Of a stretch of DNA of 64,000 nucleotides, positions 42,280 through 53,506 are shown piece by piece. Each line of letters opens with the position of its first letter. Position 1 is the first letter of the stretch. The position numbers were made by a program, and so were the translations under genes. The notes beneath the pieces are model-generated. The model saw only the letters and a list, made by a program, of their open reading frames with translations. It made no database searches and was not told the origin of the DNA. The DNA is from Dickeya lacustris (GTDB lineage: Bacteria > Pseudomonadota > Gammaproteobacteria > Enterobacterales > Enterobacteriaceae), in the NCBI RefSeq assembly GCF_029635795.1, contig NZ_CP114280.1:3410001-3474000 (forward strand). Reading direction: 5' to 3'.

Positions 42280-44517
42280 ATGGTTGCGGTAAGAAGTGCG
42301 CATTTAAATACCGAAGGCAAGTTCGTACCGGATGCGTGGATTGCCTCGCTGGGCATCGCCAGTAAGCTGGCCTGTGAGCGCCTGGCGGAAACCTGGCGCT
42401 ATTGTGAAGAGAAAACAGAGGGACACCCGGATGCGATGCTACTGCTGTGGCGGGGTATCGAAATGGTGGAAATTCTCTCAACACTGAGCATGGATAACGA
42501 CAGCATGCGCGCGGCGATGCTGTTTCCGTTGGCGAACGCCAATGTGGTGGATGAAGAGACGCTGCGGGAAACCTTTGGCAAGAATATTGTCAATCTGGTG
42601 CACGGTGTGCGCGATATGGATGCGATCCGCCAGCTTAAAGCCACCCAGCATGATTCGATGGCCTCTGAGCAGGTGGATAATATTCGCCGCATGTTGCTGG
42701 CCATGGTGGAAGATTTCCGTTGCGTGGTGATAAAGCTGGCGGAACGTATCGCCCACCTGCGTGAAGTCAAGGATGCGCCGGAAGAAGAGCGCGTACTGGC
42801 GGCCAAAGAGTGTACCAATATCTATGCCCCGCTGGCGAACCGGCTGGGTATCGGCCAGCTTAAGTGGGAACTGGAGGATTTCTGTTTCCGCTATCTGCAC
42901 CCGGATGAATACAAGCGTATTGCCAAACTGCTGCACGAGCGGCGTATCGACCGTGAGCAATACATTGATGATTTTGTTAAAAATCTGCGCACGTCGATGG
43001 TGCAGGAGGGCGTAAAGGCGGAAGTCTACGGTCGCCCCAAGCACATCTACAGCATTTGGCGCAAAATGCAGAAAAAAGCGCTGTCATTTGATGAGTTATT
43101 CGATGTGCGCGCGGTGCGTATCGTGGTTGAGCGTTTGCAAGATTGCTATGCCGCGCTCGGGATTGTACACACCCACTATCGCCATCTGCCGGATGAGTTC
43201 GATGACTATGTTGCCAACCCCAAACCGAACGGCTATCAGTCGATTCATACCGTGGTGTTGGGGCCGGGCGGCAAAACGCTGGAGATTCAAATCCGCACCC
43301 GACAAATGCATGAGGATGCTGAACTCGGCGTCGCGGCGCACTGGAAGTACAAAGAAGGCACCGCCACCGGCGTGCGTTCTGGTTATGAAGAGCGCATTGC
43401 CTGGCTGCGTAAACTGCTGGCCTGGCAAGAAGAGATGGCCGACTCGGACGAAATGCTCGACGAAGTGCGCAGCCAGGTGTTTGATGACCGCGTCTATGTG
43501 TTTACGCCAAAAGGGGATGTGGTGGATTTACCGGCGGGTTCAACGCCGCTCGATTTTGCCTATCACATTCACAGCGACATCGGCCATCGTTGCATCGGTG
43601 CCAAGGTGGGCGGGCGTATCGTGCCGTTTACCTACCAGTTGCAGATGGGCGACCAAATTGAAGTTATCACGCAAAAACAGCCTAACCCGAGCCGCGACTG
43701 GCTGAACCCGAACCTTGGCTATATCACCACCAGCCGTGGCCGTTCCAAAATCCATAACTGGTTCCGCAAGCAAGACAGGGACAAAAACATTCTGGCGGGT
43801 AAACAGATTCTGGATGATGAGCTCGAACATCTGGGCATCAGCCTGAAAATGGCAGAAAAGCTGTTACTGCCGCGCTATAACATGAACTCGATGGATGAGT
43901 TGCTGGCTGGCATCGGCGGCGGTGATGTTCGCCTGAATCAGATGGTGAATTTCCTGCAATCGAAGGTGAATCAGCCGAGCGCCGAGGAGCAAGACCGCGA
44001 AGCGCTGCGTCAGCTGACCCAGAAATCCCAGCAACCGGCCTCGCGTGCCAGCGCCAAAGACAATGGCCGGGTGGTGGTCGAAGGGGTCGGCAATCTGATG
44101 CATCACATTGCCCGCTGCTGCCAGCCCATTCCGGGCGATGACATCATTGGCTTTATTACCCGAGGGCGCGGGATTTCCATCCACCGGGCCGACTGCGAGC
44201 AACTCGACGACCTGCGCGGCCACGCGCCGGAGCGCATTGTCGAAGCGGTCTGGGGTGAGAGCTACTCCAGCGGCTATTCGCTGGTGGTGCGGGTAACGGC
44301 CAACGATCGCAGCGGCCTGCTGCGCGATATCACGACCATTTTGGCCAATGAGAAGGTCAACGTGCTGGGGGTATCGAGCCGCAGCGATGTGAAACAGCAA
44401 CTGGCAACCATTGATATGGATATGGAAATCTACAACCTTCAGGTGCTGGGTCGGGTGCTGGCCAAACTCAATCAACTGCCGGATGTGATTGACGCCCGTC
44501 GTTTACAGGGCAATTGA
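42280..44517 (+). CDS. relA: GTP pyrophosphokinase RelA
   Basis: Ribosome-associated (p)ppGpp synthetase triggered by uncharged tRNA. The 745 residues comprise an inactive HD hydrolase-like domain (~30-200), the synthetase domain (~230-390; GRPKHIYSIWRKM, RAVRIVV, NGYQSIHT), a TGS domain (~405-470; VYVFTPKGDV), helical and zinc-finger-like regions (ARCCQPIPGD) and a C-terminal ACT domain (RSGLLRDITTIL). Full length. A hairpin terminator follows at 44540. E. coli has mazEF between relA and mazG; here only 67 bases remain. Confidence 0.97.
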   Translation: MVAVRSAHLNTEGKFVPDAWIASLGIASKLACERLAETWRYCEEKTEGHPDAMLLLWRGIEMVEILSTLSMDNDSMRAAMLFPLANANVVDEETLRETFGKNIVNLVHGVRDMDAIRQLKATQHDSMASEQVDNIRRMLLAMVEDFRCVVIKLAERIAHLREVKDAPEEERVLAAKECTNIYAPLANRLGIGQLKWELEDFCFRYLHPDEYKRIAKLLHERRIDREQYIDDFVKNLRTSMVQEGVKAEVYGRPKHIYSIWRKMQKKALSFDELFDVRAVRIVVERLQDCYAALGIVHTHYRHLPDEFDDYVANPKPNGYQSIHTVVLGPGGKTLEIQIRTRQMHEDAELGVAAHWKYKEGTATGVRSGYEERIAWLRKLLAWQEEMADSDEMLDEVRSQVFDDRVYVFTPKGDVVDLPAGSTPLDFAYHIHSDIGHRCIGAKVGGRIVPFTYQLQMGDQIEVITQKQPNPSRDWLNPNLGYITTSRGRSKIHNWFRKQDRDKNILAGKQILDDELEHLGISLKMAEKLLLPRYNMNSMDELLAGIGGGDVRLNQMVNFLQSKVNQPSAEEQDREALRQLTQKSQQPASRASAKDNGRVVVEGVGNLMHHIARCCQPIPGDDIIGFITRGRGISIHRADCEQLDDLRGHAPERIVEAVWGESYSSGYSLVVRVTANDRSGLLRDITTILANEKVNVLGVSSRSDVKQQLATIDMDMEIYNLQVLGRVLAKLNQLPDVIDARRLQGN

Positions 44518-44539
44518 TTGATACTGTTTTTACTACCGT

Positions 44540-44570
44540 AAGGCGGGCCGGTCCCGCCTTTGCCATTTTA
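44540..44570 (+). terminator. Terminator after relA
   Basis: AAGGCGGG (44540-44547) and CCCGCCTT (44553-44560) form a stem followed by TGCCATTTTA. It lies just before mazG, whose start is 44585. Confidence 0.75.
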
Positions 44571-44584
44571 TTATCAGGATTACC

Positions 44585-45382
44585 ATGAATTCATCTGCCA
44601 TTGAACGCTTACTGCGCATCATGCAGCAACTGCGTGACCCGGAAAACGGTTGCCCATGGGATTGCGAGCAGACGTTTGACACCATCGCCCCGTACACGCT
44701 GGAAGAAACCTATGAGGTGCTTGATGCCATCAGCCGCAAGGATTTCGATGATCTGCGCAGTGAGCTGGGTGACTTGCTGTTTCAGGTGGTGTTCTATGCG
44801 CGCATGGCGCAGGAGCAGGGGTTATTTGATTTTTCTGACGTGTGTAACGCCATCAGCGATAAGCTTGAGCGGCGTCATCCGCACATTTTCGGTGATGCCG
44901 AACTGACCGACAGCGCCGCCGTGCTGGCTAACTGGGAGCAAACCAAAGCACAAGAGCGGGCGGAAAAGTCACGTCATTCGCAGTTGGATGACATTCCACA
45001 GGCGCTGCCTGCGCTGATGCAGGCGCATAAAATTCAGCAACGCTGTGCGGCGGTCGGTTTTGACTGGGACACGCTCGGGCCGGTTGTCGATAAGCTGTAT
45101 GAAGAAATCGACGAGGTGATGTTTGAGGCGAAACAAGCGGTTATCGACCAGGAAAAACTGGCCGAAGAGCTTGGTGACATGCTGTTTGCTGCGGTGAATC
45201 TGTCGCGCCATCTTGGGCATAAGGCCGAAAGTGTGCTGCAACAGGCGAATCGTAAATTTACGCGCCGTTTCCAGGAAGTGGAACAACGCATTAGCGCCCA
45301 AGGGAAAACGCTCTCTGAGGCGACGCTCACCGAAATGGAAGCGGCCTGGCAGCAGGTAAAAGCCACAGAAAAAAAAGCTTAA
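44585..45382 (+). CDS. mazG: Nucleoside triphosphate pyrophosphohydrolase MazG
   Basis: All-alpha NTP pyrophosphatase (265 residues) that hydrolyses NTPs to NMP and PPi and lowers ppGpp under starvation in E. coli. Two tandem MazG domains: N-terminal CPWDCEQTFDTIAPYTLEETYEVLDAI (split: CPWDCEQTF, EETYEVLDA) with the acidic LGDLLFQVVF, and C-terminal EEIDEVMFEA and EELGDMLFA. Its place after relA is conserved, but the mazEF toxin-antitoxin genes are absent. Confidence 0.96.
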   Translation: MNSSAIERLLRIMQQLRDPENGCPWDCEQTFDTIAPYTLEETYEVLDAISRKDFDDLRSELGDLLFQVVFYARMAQEQGLFDFSDVCNAISDKLERRHPHIFGDAELTDSAAVLANWEQTKAQERAEKSRHSQLDDIPQALPALMQAHKIQQRCAAVGFDWDTLGPVVDKLYEEIDEVMFEAKQAVIDQEKLAEELGDMLFAAVNLSRHLGHKAESVLQQANRKFTRRFQEVEQRISAQGKTLSEATLTEMEAAWQQVKATEKKA

Positions 45383-45400
45383 CGCTATTTTTTGTATAAA

Positions 45401-45436
45401 AGCCGGATTTTACATCATTTTTGATGCTATCCGGCT
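45401..45436 (+). terminator. Terminator-type hairpin between mazG and pyrG
   Basis: AGCCGGAT (45401-45408) pairs with ATCCGGCT (45429-45436), with an inner CATCA/TGATG arm (45413-45426). A short A/T stretch follows. Confidence 0.7.
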
Positions 45437-45593
45437 GATTAGAAAAACGGTATTGCCCATGCATTTTCACGGTTAACGCCGTGCCAGCCGGAGCCAGTCT
45501 ATGCCACAGCGTTGAAAACGATCATTTGTGGCGTCTCACAGGTTCGGGTATACTACTTTCCCGTCTTGGTCTTTCCATCGTCCTTAAACCTAA

Positions 45594-47246
<1,653 letters not shown>

Positions 47247-47329
47247 GGTTTTGCTGGTACAGGAGTTTTGCAGCGGCGCACGGTCTTTTGAGCGTGCGAT
47301 GCTGTCTGAGGTTTTAGTTAAACTTGTGA

Positions 47330-48643
<1,314 letters not shown>

Positions 48644-48653
48644 TCGCCTGCCA

Positions 48654-48721
48654 TCCGGCGAGTTAACTCGCCGGAAATCACCTCTGCCATCCAGAAGCGA
48701 AAACGCTTCTGGATTTTTTTT
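48654..48721 (+). terminator. Double terminator after eno
   Basis: First, a perfect palindromic stem TCCGGCGAGTT/AACTCGCCGGA (48654-48675). Second, ATCCAGAAGCG (48689-48699), AAAA, CGCTTCTGGAT (48704-48714) followed by TTTTTTT. The second is a textbook intrinsic terminator. Confidence 0.93.
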
Positions 48722-48945
48722 GTCAAATAACCGGTGCGCACGCGCGCGGTGAGGGTGTGCCCTCTCGACTCGCGGCTCATGAGGCTGTGATTCATCAACT
48801 TCTTACGCTCATTGTTCCGCTCTCCACCGCCCTTAACACGGTGATATGCCGACAAATAATGAGCCTGCTCCCAAATTCTTCTCTTCCCGCATGCGCTCTG
48901 CTTTTCCTGTCGTTACAGTAACTTCGGACTACGGGTTCTACTGAT

Positions 48946-48962
48946 TCAAAATGGCATTTTGA
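48946..48962. promoter_or_regulatory. 17-bp palindrome upstream of rhiT (candidate operator)
   Basis: TCAAAATGGCATTTTGA is a perfect odd palindrome about 195 bases before the rhiT start. Its AT-rich arms are operator-like. It does not match the KdgR consensus well. Which protein binds is unknown. Confidence 0.45.
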
Positions 48963-49156
48963 CCCTGAAAATGACTTTCGGGCAGAAATTTGAAGCCGAT
49001 CGGTTGGTTCTTCCCGCAGATGCCAGTAGCGACGATGGGGTGGCAAACGCGCAAAGGTTTTTACCTTGCCGCCCCGTTACCTTAACGCTACGGCGGCAGC
49101 GATTTTTTTTGTCCGCCGCAACACCTTCATAAATACAATCACGAGGAAGGATGGCG

Positions 49157-50731
49157 ATGAAAACACGTAAGATTGGGCTGGCTAACTATCTGGCCTACGG
49201 TTCTGGCGATTTTCTTGGCGCGGGGACCACGGCGCTCACCGCTGGCTGGTTACTGTATTTCTACACCACGTTTTGCGGTCTGACGCCTATCGAGGCGACC
49301 TTTATTTTTGCGATGGCCAGGGTTCTGGATGCGGTAGTCAGCCCATTGATGGGCTTCTTGACCGATAACTTCGGCTCGACCTGGCTCGGAAAACGTTTCG
49401 GGCGTCGTAAATTCTTTATTCTGCTCGGCATTCCCTGTGTGTTCAGCTACAGCCTGATGTGGGTTGGCCATATGAGCTACTGGTACTATCTGGTGACGTA
49501 TCTGATTTTTGATGTCATCTACACCATGGTACTGGTGCCGTATGAAACGCTGGTGCCGGAAATGACGGATGATTTTAAACAGAAAACCAAGTTCTCGGGT
49601 GCTCGTATCGCGCTGGCGCAGTTATCAGCGATTCTGGCGGCCTTCTTACCCGGTATTCTGTTGGGGCATTTCGGCAAAGATAATGCGGTATCGTTCTTCT
49701 ATGCAAGCCTGGTGTTCTCGGTAATTTGTGCCTGTGTGCTGACATTTGTCTATCTCTTTACCTGGGAACGGCCACGTGATCAGATGTCTGAAGCCTCTTT
49801 ACGGGCTGAAAAAGAACGTCAGTCACTGACGCTGGGGCAGAGCCTCAAACGCCTGAATGTGGAACTGCTGTCTACATTACGCATTCGTATTTTTCGCCAA
49901 CACCTGGGAATGTATCTGGGCGGTTATATCGCACAGGATGTGTTTAACGCCGTCTTTACTTACTACGTCGTATTTGTGTTGATGCAGAGCCCGACGGTTG
50001 CTTCTAACCTGATGGGTACCATGGCAATACTCCAGTTTATTGCTGTGATTGCGATGATTCCGCTGTGTATCAAATTTGGCCCGGCTCCTTCTTACCGTAT
50101 GGTGGTGTGCCTGTTTGGTGTTAGCGCACTCTCTTATGGCTTCCTCTACTACAGCGGCATGCATTCGGTGTTCTCGCTGATGCTGTTGGTCTCTGGCCTG
50201 GCGGGACTGGGACGTGGTGGTATCAACTATGTTCCCTGGAACACCTATACCTATATCGCTGATGTGGATGAGGTGATAACCGCCCAGCGTCGCGAAGGGA
50301 TTTTCGCTGGCATCATGACACTGACGCGTAAAGCGTCTCAGGCTGGCGCGGTGATGTTGGTTGGCGTGGTGCTGCAATTATCGGGCTTTGTTTCGGGTCA
50401 GAGTGTGCAGGCCCCTGGGGTAAGCCATACCATCCTGACGGTGTTGTGTTTGGGGACGGTCTGCGTGCTGACGTTAGGTTTCCTGGTGTCTCTGCGCTTT
50501 AAACTGAACCTGCAAACCCATGAGGTGCTGCGTCAGGAAACGGCGAAAATGCGTGAGGCGGGCCGTATCGTGCCAGAGAAAATTACGCCGCAAGCGCGTG
50601 CCACGGTGGAGATGCTGGCGGGTATGCCTTACGAGTCACTGTGGGGGAACAATAATATCGGCTACCTTAATCGCCACAAAGCGCCGCCTAAAGCGGTACA
50701 CGGTACTACGCCTCACCACGGCGTGCATTAA
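49157..50731 (+). CDS. rhiT: Rhamnogalacturonide transporter RhiT (GPH/MFS family)
   Basis: A 524-residue sugar:cation symporter of the glycoside-pentoside-hexuronide type with ~12 membrane helices: NYLAYGSGDF start motif, RRKFFILLGIP loop, VPYETLVPEM and GINYVPWNTYTYIADVDEV. In Dickeya dadantii the rhiTN operon takes up and cleaves rhamnogalacturonan oligomers; the pairing with a GH105 gene 76 bases downstream supports rhiT. Start 49157 is chosen because AGGAAGG (49144-49150) abuts the ATG at 49151 but is 6 bases from 49157. A hydrophilic C-terminal tail (His/Pro-rich) is present. In E. coli no such genes lie between eno and queE. Confidence 0.85.
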   Translation: MKTRKIGLANYLAYGSGDFLGAGTTALTAGWLLYFYTTFCGLTPIEATFIFAMARVLDAVVSPLMGFLTDNFGSTWLGKRFGRRKFFILLGIPCVFSYSLMWVGHMSYWYYLVTYLIFDVIYTMVLVPYETLVPEMTDDFKQKTKFSGARIALAQLSAILAAFLPGILLGHFGKDNAVSFFYASLVFSVICACVLTFVYLFTWERPRDQMSEASLRAEKERQSLTLGQSLKRLNVELLSTLRIRIFRQHLGMYLGGYIAQDVFNAVFTYYVVFVLMQSPTVASNLMGTMAILQFIAVIAMIPLCIKFGPAPSYRMVVCLFGVSALSYGFLYYSGMHSVFSLMLLVSGLAGLGRGGINYVPWNTYTYIADVDEVITAQRREGIFAGIMTLTRKASQAGAVMLVGVVLQLSGFVSGQSVQAPGVSHTILTVLCLGTVCVLTLGFLVSLRFKLNLQTHEVLRQETAKMREAGRIVPEKITPQARATVEMLAGMPYESLWGNNNIGYLNRHKAPPKAVHGTTPHHGVH

Positions 50732-50807
50732 ACCGTGCTGGCTGGTTGTCATGGCGTTTGCGATGCCACTGATTGATGTGTAATAAAACTGAAACCGGAT
50801 ATCTGTT

Positions 50808-51947
50808 ATGACCATTTTTCCTGTAAAACATAGCGCGCTGCTGCGTCAGCCCGAATACTTCATCTCCCGTGATGAACTGAAAGCCTTGATCTGCCGGGTG
50901 ACTGACAATCTTGTCAATATCGAGGATAAAACCGGCGAGTTTCTGCTGCGACTGGATGATGGAAGGGTCATCGATACGAAAGGCTGGGCTGGCTGGGAAT
51001 GGACGCATGGCATCGGCCTTTACGGTATCTATCAGTACTACCGTCAGACGGGTGATGAGCAAATGCGCGCCATCATTGATGACTGGTTTACCGCCCGCCT
51101 TGCCGAAGGGACGCCGACGAAAAACGTCAATACGGTTTGTCCGTTCCTGACGCTTGCCTACCGTTATGAAGAAACCGGCGACAGCCGCTGGGTGCCGTAT
51201 CTGGAACGCTGGGCTGAGTGGGTGATGTATGACATGCCGCGTACCCATAAAAACGGGTTGCAGCATATTGTTTATAACAGCGAAAACACCGATCAACTGT
51301 GGGACGATACCCTGATGATGAGCGTGTTGCCGCTGGCGAAAATCGGCAAACTGCTAAACCGCCCGGAATTCGTTGAAGAAGCCACTTACCAGTTCCTGCT
51401 GCATGTGCAGTACCTGATGGATCGTCAAAGCGGGTTATGGTTCCACGGCTGGACATTTGATGGCAACCACAGCTTTGCTCAGGCGCGTTGGGCGCGTGGC
51501 AACAGCTGGCTGACGATTGTGATCCCTGAGTTTATCGAGCTGTTAGATTTACCTGAACAGAACGCGACCCGCCGTTTCCTGATTCAGGTGCTGGAAAGTC
51601 AGGTAGAAGCGTTGGCGAAATATCAGGATGACAGCGGCTTATGGCATACGCTGCTGGATGACCCGAACTCTTATCTGGAAAGTTCAGCCACCGCCGGTTT
51701 TGCTTACGGTATTTTGAAAGCCGTTCGTAAACGTTATATCGATCGCCGTTATGCGGATGTGGCAGAAAAAGCGATGCGTGGCGTCATCGCCAACATCAAC
51801 GATCAGGGGGAATTGTTGAATGTGTCCTTTGGTACGGCGATGGGCAAAGATCTGGATTACTATCGCCAGATCCCGCTGACCTCGATGCCATACGGCCAGG
51901 CCATGGCCATTTTATGTTTGTCTGAATATTTGCGCGTGTATCTGTAA
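50808..51947 (+). CDS. rhiN: Unsaturated rhamnogalacturonyl hydrolase RhiN (GH105)
   Basis: A 379-residue GH105 enzyme of the YteR/YesR type that hydrates and releases the unsaturated galacturonyl residue from rhamnogalacturonan-lyase products. (alpha/alpha)6-barrel pattern; the catalytic Asp lies in LWDDTLMM (D166-D167), and aromatic/His substrate residues in KGWAGWEWTHG, WFHGWTFDGNHSF and RWARGNSW. No signal peptide, so it acts in the cytoplasm on sugars brought in by RhiT. Full length. Followed by a GC-rich terminator stem (51970-51999). Confidence 0.88.
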   Translation: MTIFPVKHSALLRQPEYFISRDELKALICRVTDNLVNIEDKTGEFLLRLDDGRVIDTKGWAGWEWTHGIGLYGIYQYYRQTGDEQMRAIIDDWFTARLAEGTPTKNVNTVCPFLTLAYRYEETGDSRWVPYLERWAEWVMYDMPRTHKNGLQHIVYNSENTDQLWDDTLMMSVLPLAKIGKLLNRPEFVEEATYQFLLHVQYLMDRQSGLWFHGWTFDGNHSFAQARWARGNSWLTIVIPEFIELLDLPEQNATRRFLIQVLESQVEALAKYQDDSGLWHTLLDDPNSYLESSATAGFAYGILKAVRKRYIDRRYADVAEKAMRGVIANINDQGELLNVSFGTAMGKDLDYYRQIPLTSMPYGQAMAILCLSEYLRVYL

Positions 51948-51969
51948 TACTCAATCCTGTGTCTGAGTG

Positions 51970-51999
51970 GTAAATCGGGCCTTTGCGGGCCCGATTTAC
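51970..51999 (+). terminator. Terminator after rhiTN
   Basis: Perfect 12-bp stem GTAAATCGGGCC (51970-51981) / GGCCCGATTTAC (51988-51999) with a 6-base loop; no clear U-tract. Confidence 0.8.
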
Positions 52000-52167
52000 T
52001 ATGTAACAGGCCCCCGCTTCGCGTTTTTTCACCCCCCTCATTCCTTGTGTTGAAGGCTTCTCATCAGGCCAGACATCTTGTGCGAAAGAGAAAACCGGAT
52101 GACCGTTTGGCACGGCATGGGCTATCGGCGATAATGGCGGTTTAGTTCGAAGGAATCCGTAAACACG

Positions 52168-52839
52168 ATGCTTTACCCGATAAACGAAATGTTCCAGACC
52201 CTGCAAGGTGAAGGTTTTTTCACCGGCGTGCCCGCAGTGTTTATCCGTCTGCAAGGCTGCCCGGTGGGATGTAGCTGGTGCGACACCAAACATACCTGGG
52301 ATAAACTCCCGGCGCGGCAGGTCTCGCTGGATGAGGTGCTGGCAAAACGCGGGGAAAGCGATGCCTGGAGCGCCTCTGATGTGGACGCGCTGCTACAGCA
52401 GATAGCGCAACAAGGTTATCGGGCCAGACATGTGGTGATAACAGGCGGTGAACCCTGCTTGTATGATTTGACGCCGTTGACACAGGCGTTGGCCGCTCAG
52501 GGGTTCAGCACCCAAATTGAGACCAGTGGCACACATGAGGTGCGCTGTGCCGCTGATTGCTGGGTGACGGTGTCGCCCAAGGTCAATATGCGCGGCGGCC
52601 TGTCGGTGCTGGATCAAGCCTTGCAACGCGCTGATGAAATCAAACATCCGGTAGCGCGTGAGCGGGATATTGAGGCGCTGGACGCGCTATTAGCGCGCCT
52701 GACGGATGATAAAACGCGGGTGGTGGCACTACAGCCGATAAGCCAAAAAGAAGAGGCGACCCGGCTCTGCATCGAAACCTGTATTGCTCGCAATTGGCGT
52801 TTGTCGATGCAAACACACAAATACCTCAATATCGCCTAA
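52168..52839 (+). CDS. queE: 7-carboxy-7-deazaguanine synthase QueE
   Basis: Radical-SAM enzyme that converts 6-carboxytetrahydropterin to 7-carboxy-7-deazaguanine in queuosine synthesis. The 223 residues have the LQGCPVGCSWCDTKHTW cluster motif (C31, C35, C38), the SAM-binding VITGGEP and the ending MQTHKYLNIA, nearly as in E. coli. queD, the enzyme that makes its substrate, is close by in opposite orientation. The TAA stop lies in the first unit of a 13-bp tandem array. Confidence 0.97.
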   Translation: MLYPINEMFQTLQGEGFFTGVPAVFIRLQGCPVGCSWCDTKHTWDKLPARQVSLDEVLAKRGESDAWSASDVDALLQQIAQQGYRARHVVITGGEPCLYDLTPLTQALAAQGFSTQIETSGTHEVRCAADCWVTVSPKVNMRGGLSVLDQALQRADEIKHPVARERDIEALDALLARLTDDKTRVVALQPISQKEEATRLCIETCIARNWRLSMQTHKYLNIA

Positions 52840-52869
52840 CCTTATCGCCTAACTTCATCGCCTAACCTC
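52831..52869. repeat. 13-bp tandem repeat x3 at the queE stop codon
   Basis: ATCGCCTAACCTT (52831-52843), ATCGCCTAACTTC (52844-52856) and ATCGCCTAACCTC (52857-52869), with a decayed fourth (ATGCCTGATG). The TAA of the first unit is the queE stop; each copy repeats ATC-GCC-TAA. Confidence 0.95.
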
Positions 52870-53027
52870 ATGCCTGATGTTGTTATCCATGACAGTTGCC
52901 TGCCGCAGCCGGGAGGTTGGTTTGGCTACGGGCGTTGTGGCAGAGGCGGTTCACAGGTGATAGCGCAGCGGGCGAAGGGCCGGGGGCTGGCTAATGGGAG
53001 CATAAACACGAGACCGGGCTGGCGCGC

Positions 53028-53390
53028 TTATTCTCCCCGGTAGACACAGCCCGCCGTACAGGTTTCTTTCACCGTCACTGCGCTTAATAGCGGCAAGGTG
53101 GGTTTCAACTGCTGCCAAATCCAGTGGGCCAGCACTTCGCTGGTCGGGTTTTCCAGCCCGGGAATGTCGTTAAGGTAGTAGTGATCTAACTGTTCCCAGA
53201 TGGGTTTGAATCTGGCTTTCAGTTCGGCGAAATCCATCACCCAGCCTGTATGCGGATCGACCTCACCCGTAATTTCCAGGCGCACCGTGAAAGAGTGGCC
53301 GTGCAAACGGCCACACTTATGACCGGCCGGTACATGCGGCAGACGATGCGCGGCTTCAAACTGGAAGTCTTTAAACAGTGTGGTTGACAT
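53028..53390 (-). CDS. queD: 6-carboxy-5,6,7,8-tetrahydropterin synthase QueD
   Basis: QueD converts dihydroneopterin triphosphate to 6-carboxytetrahydropterin, the substrate of QueE. The 120-residue PTPS-fold protein has zinc histidines in FEAAHRL (H15) and LHGHSF, the catalytic Cys in CGRLHGH, the GWVMDF segment, and the typical ending ETCTAGCVY. It faces queE; 188 bases separate the stops. No riboswitch was recognised upstream. Confidence 0.96.
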   Translation of the reverse strand: MSTTLFKDFQFEAAHRLPHVPAGHKCGRLHGHSFTVRLEITGEVDPHTGWVMDFAELKARFKPIWEQLDHYYLNDIPGLENPTSEVLAHWIWQQLKPTLPLLSAVTVKETCTAGCVYRGE

Positions 53391-53506
53391 GGTGATGCTC
53401 TCGTATGATTCAAAAACCGTCGCATACTACCGGAAACTGCACTATGACGCACGTTTCCTGACACCGCACTGTGTGGCTAATCCGGTTGCGCTGCGCGCGA
53501 TAACCA

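Larger units (their letters stand above)
48644..49156. other. 513-bp spacer between eno and rhiT
   Basis: No gene is supported here. It contains the two eno terminators (48654-48721), a 17-bp perfect palindrome (48946-48962) and the rhiT leader. Small minus-strand frames (48640-49046) have no ribosome site or family features. Confidence 0.6.
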
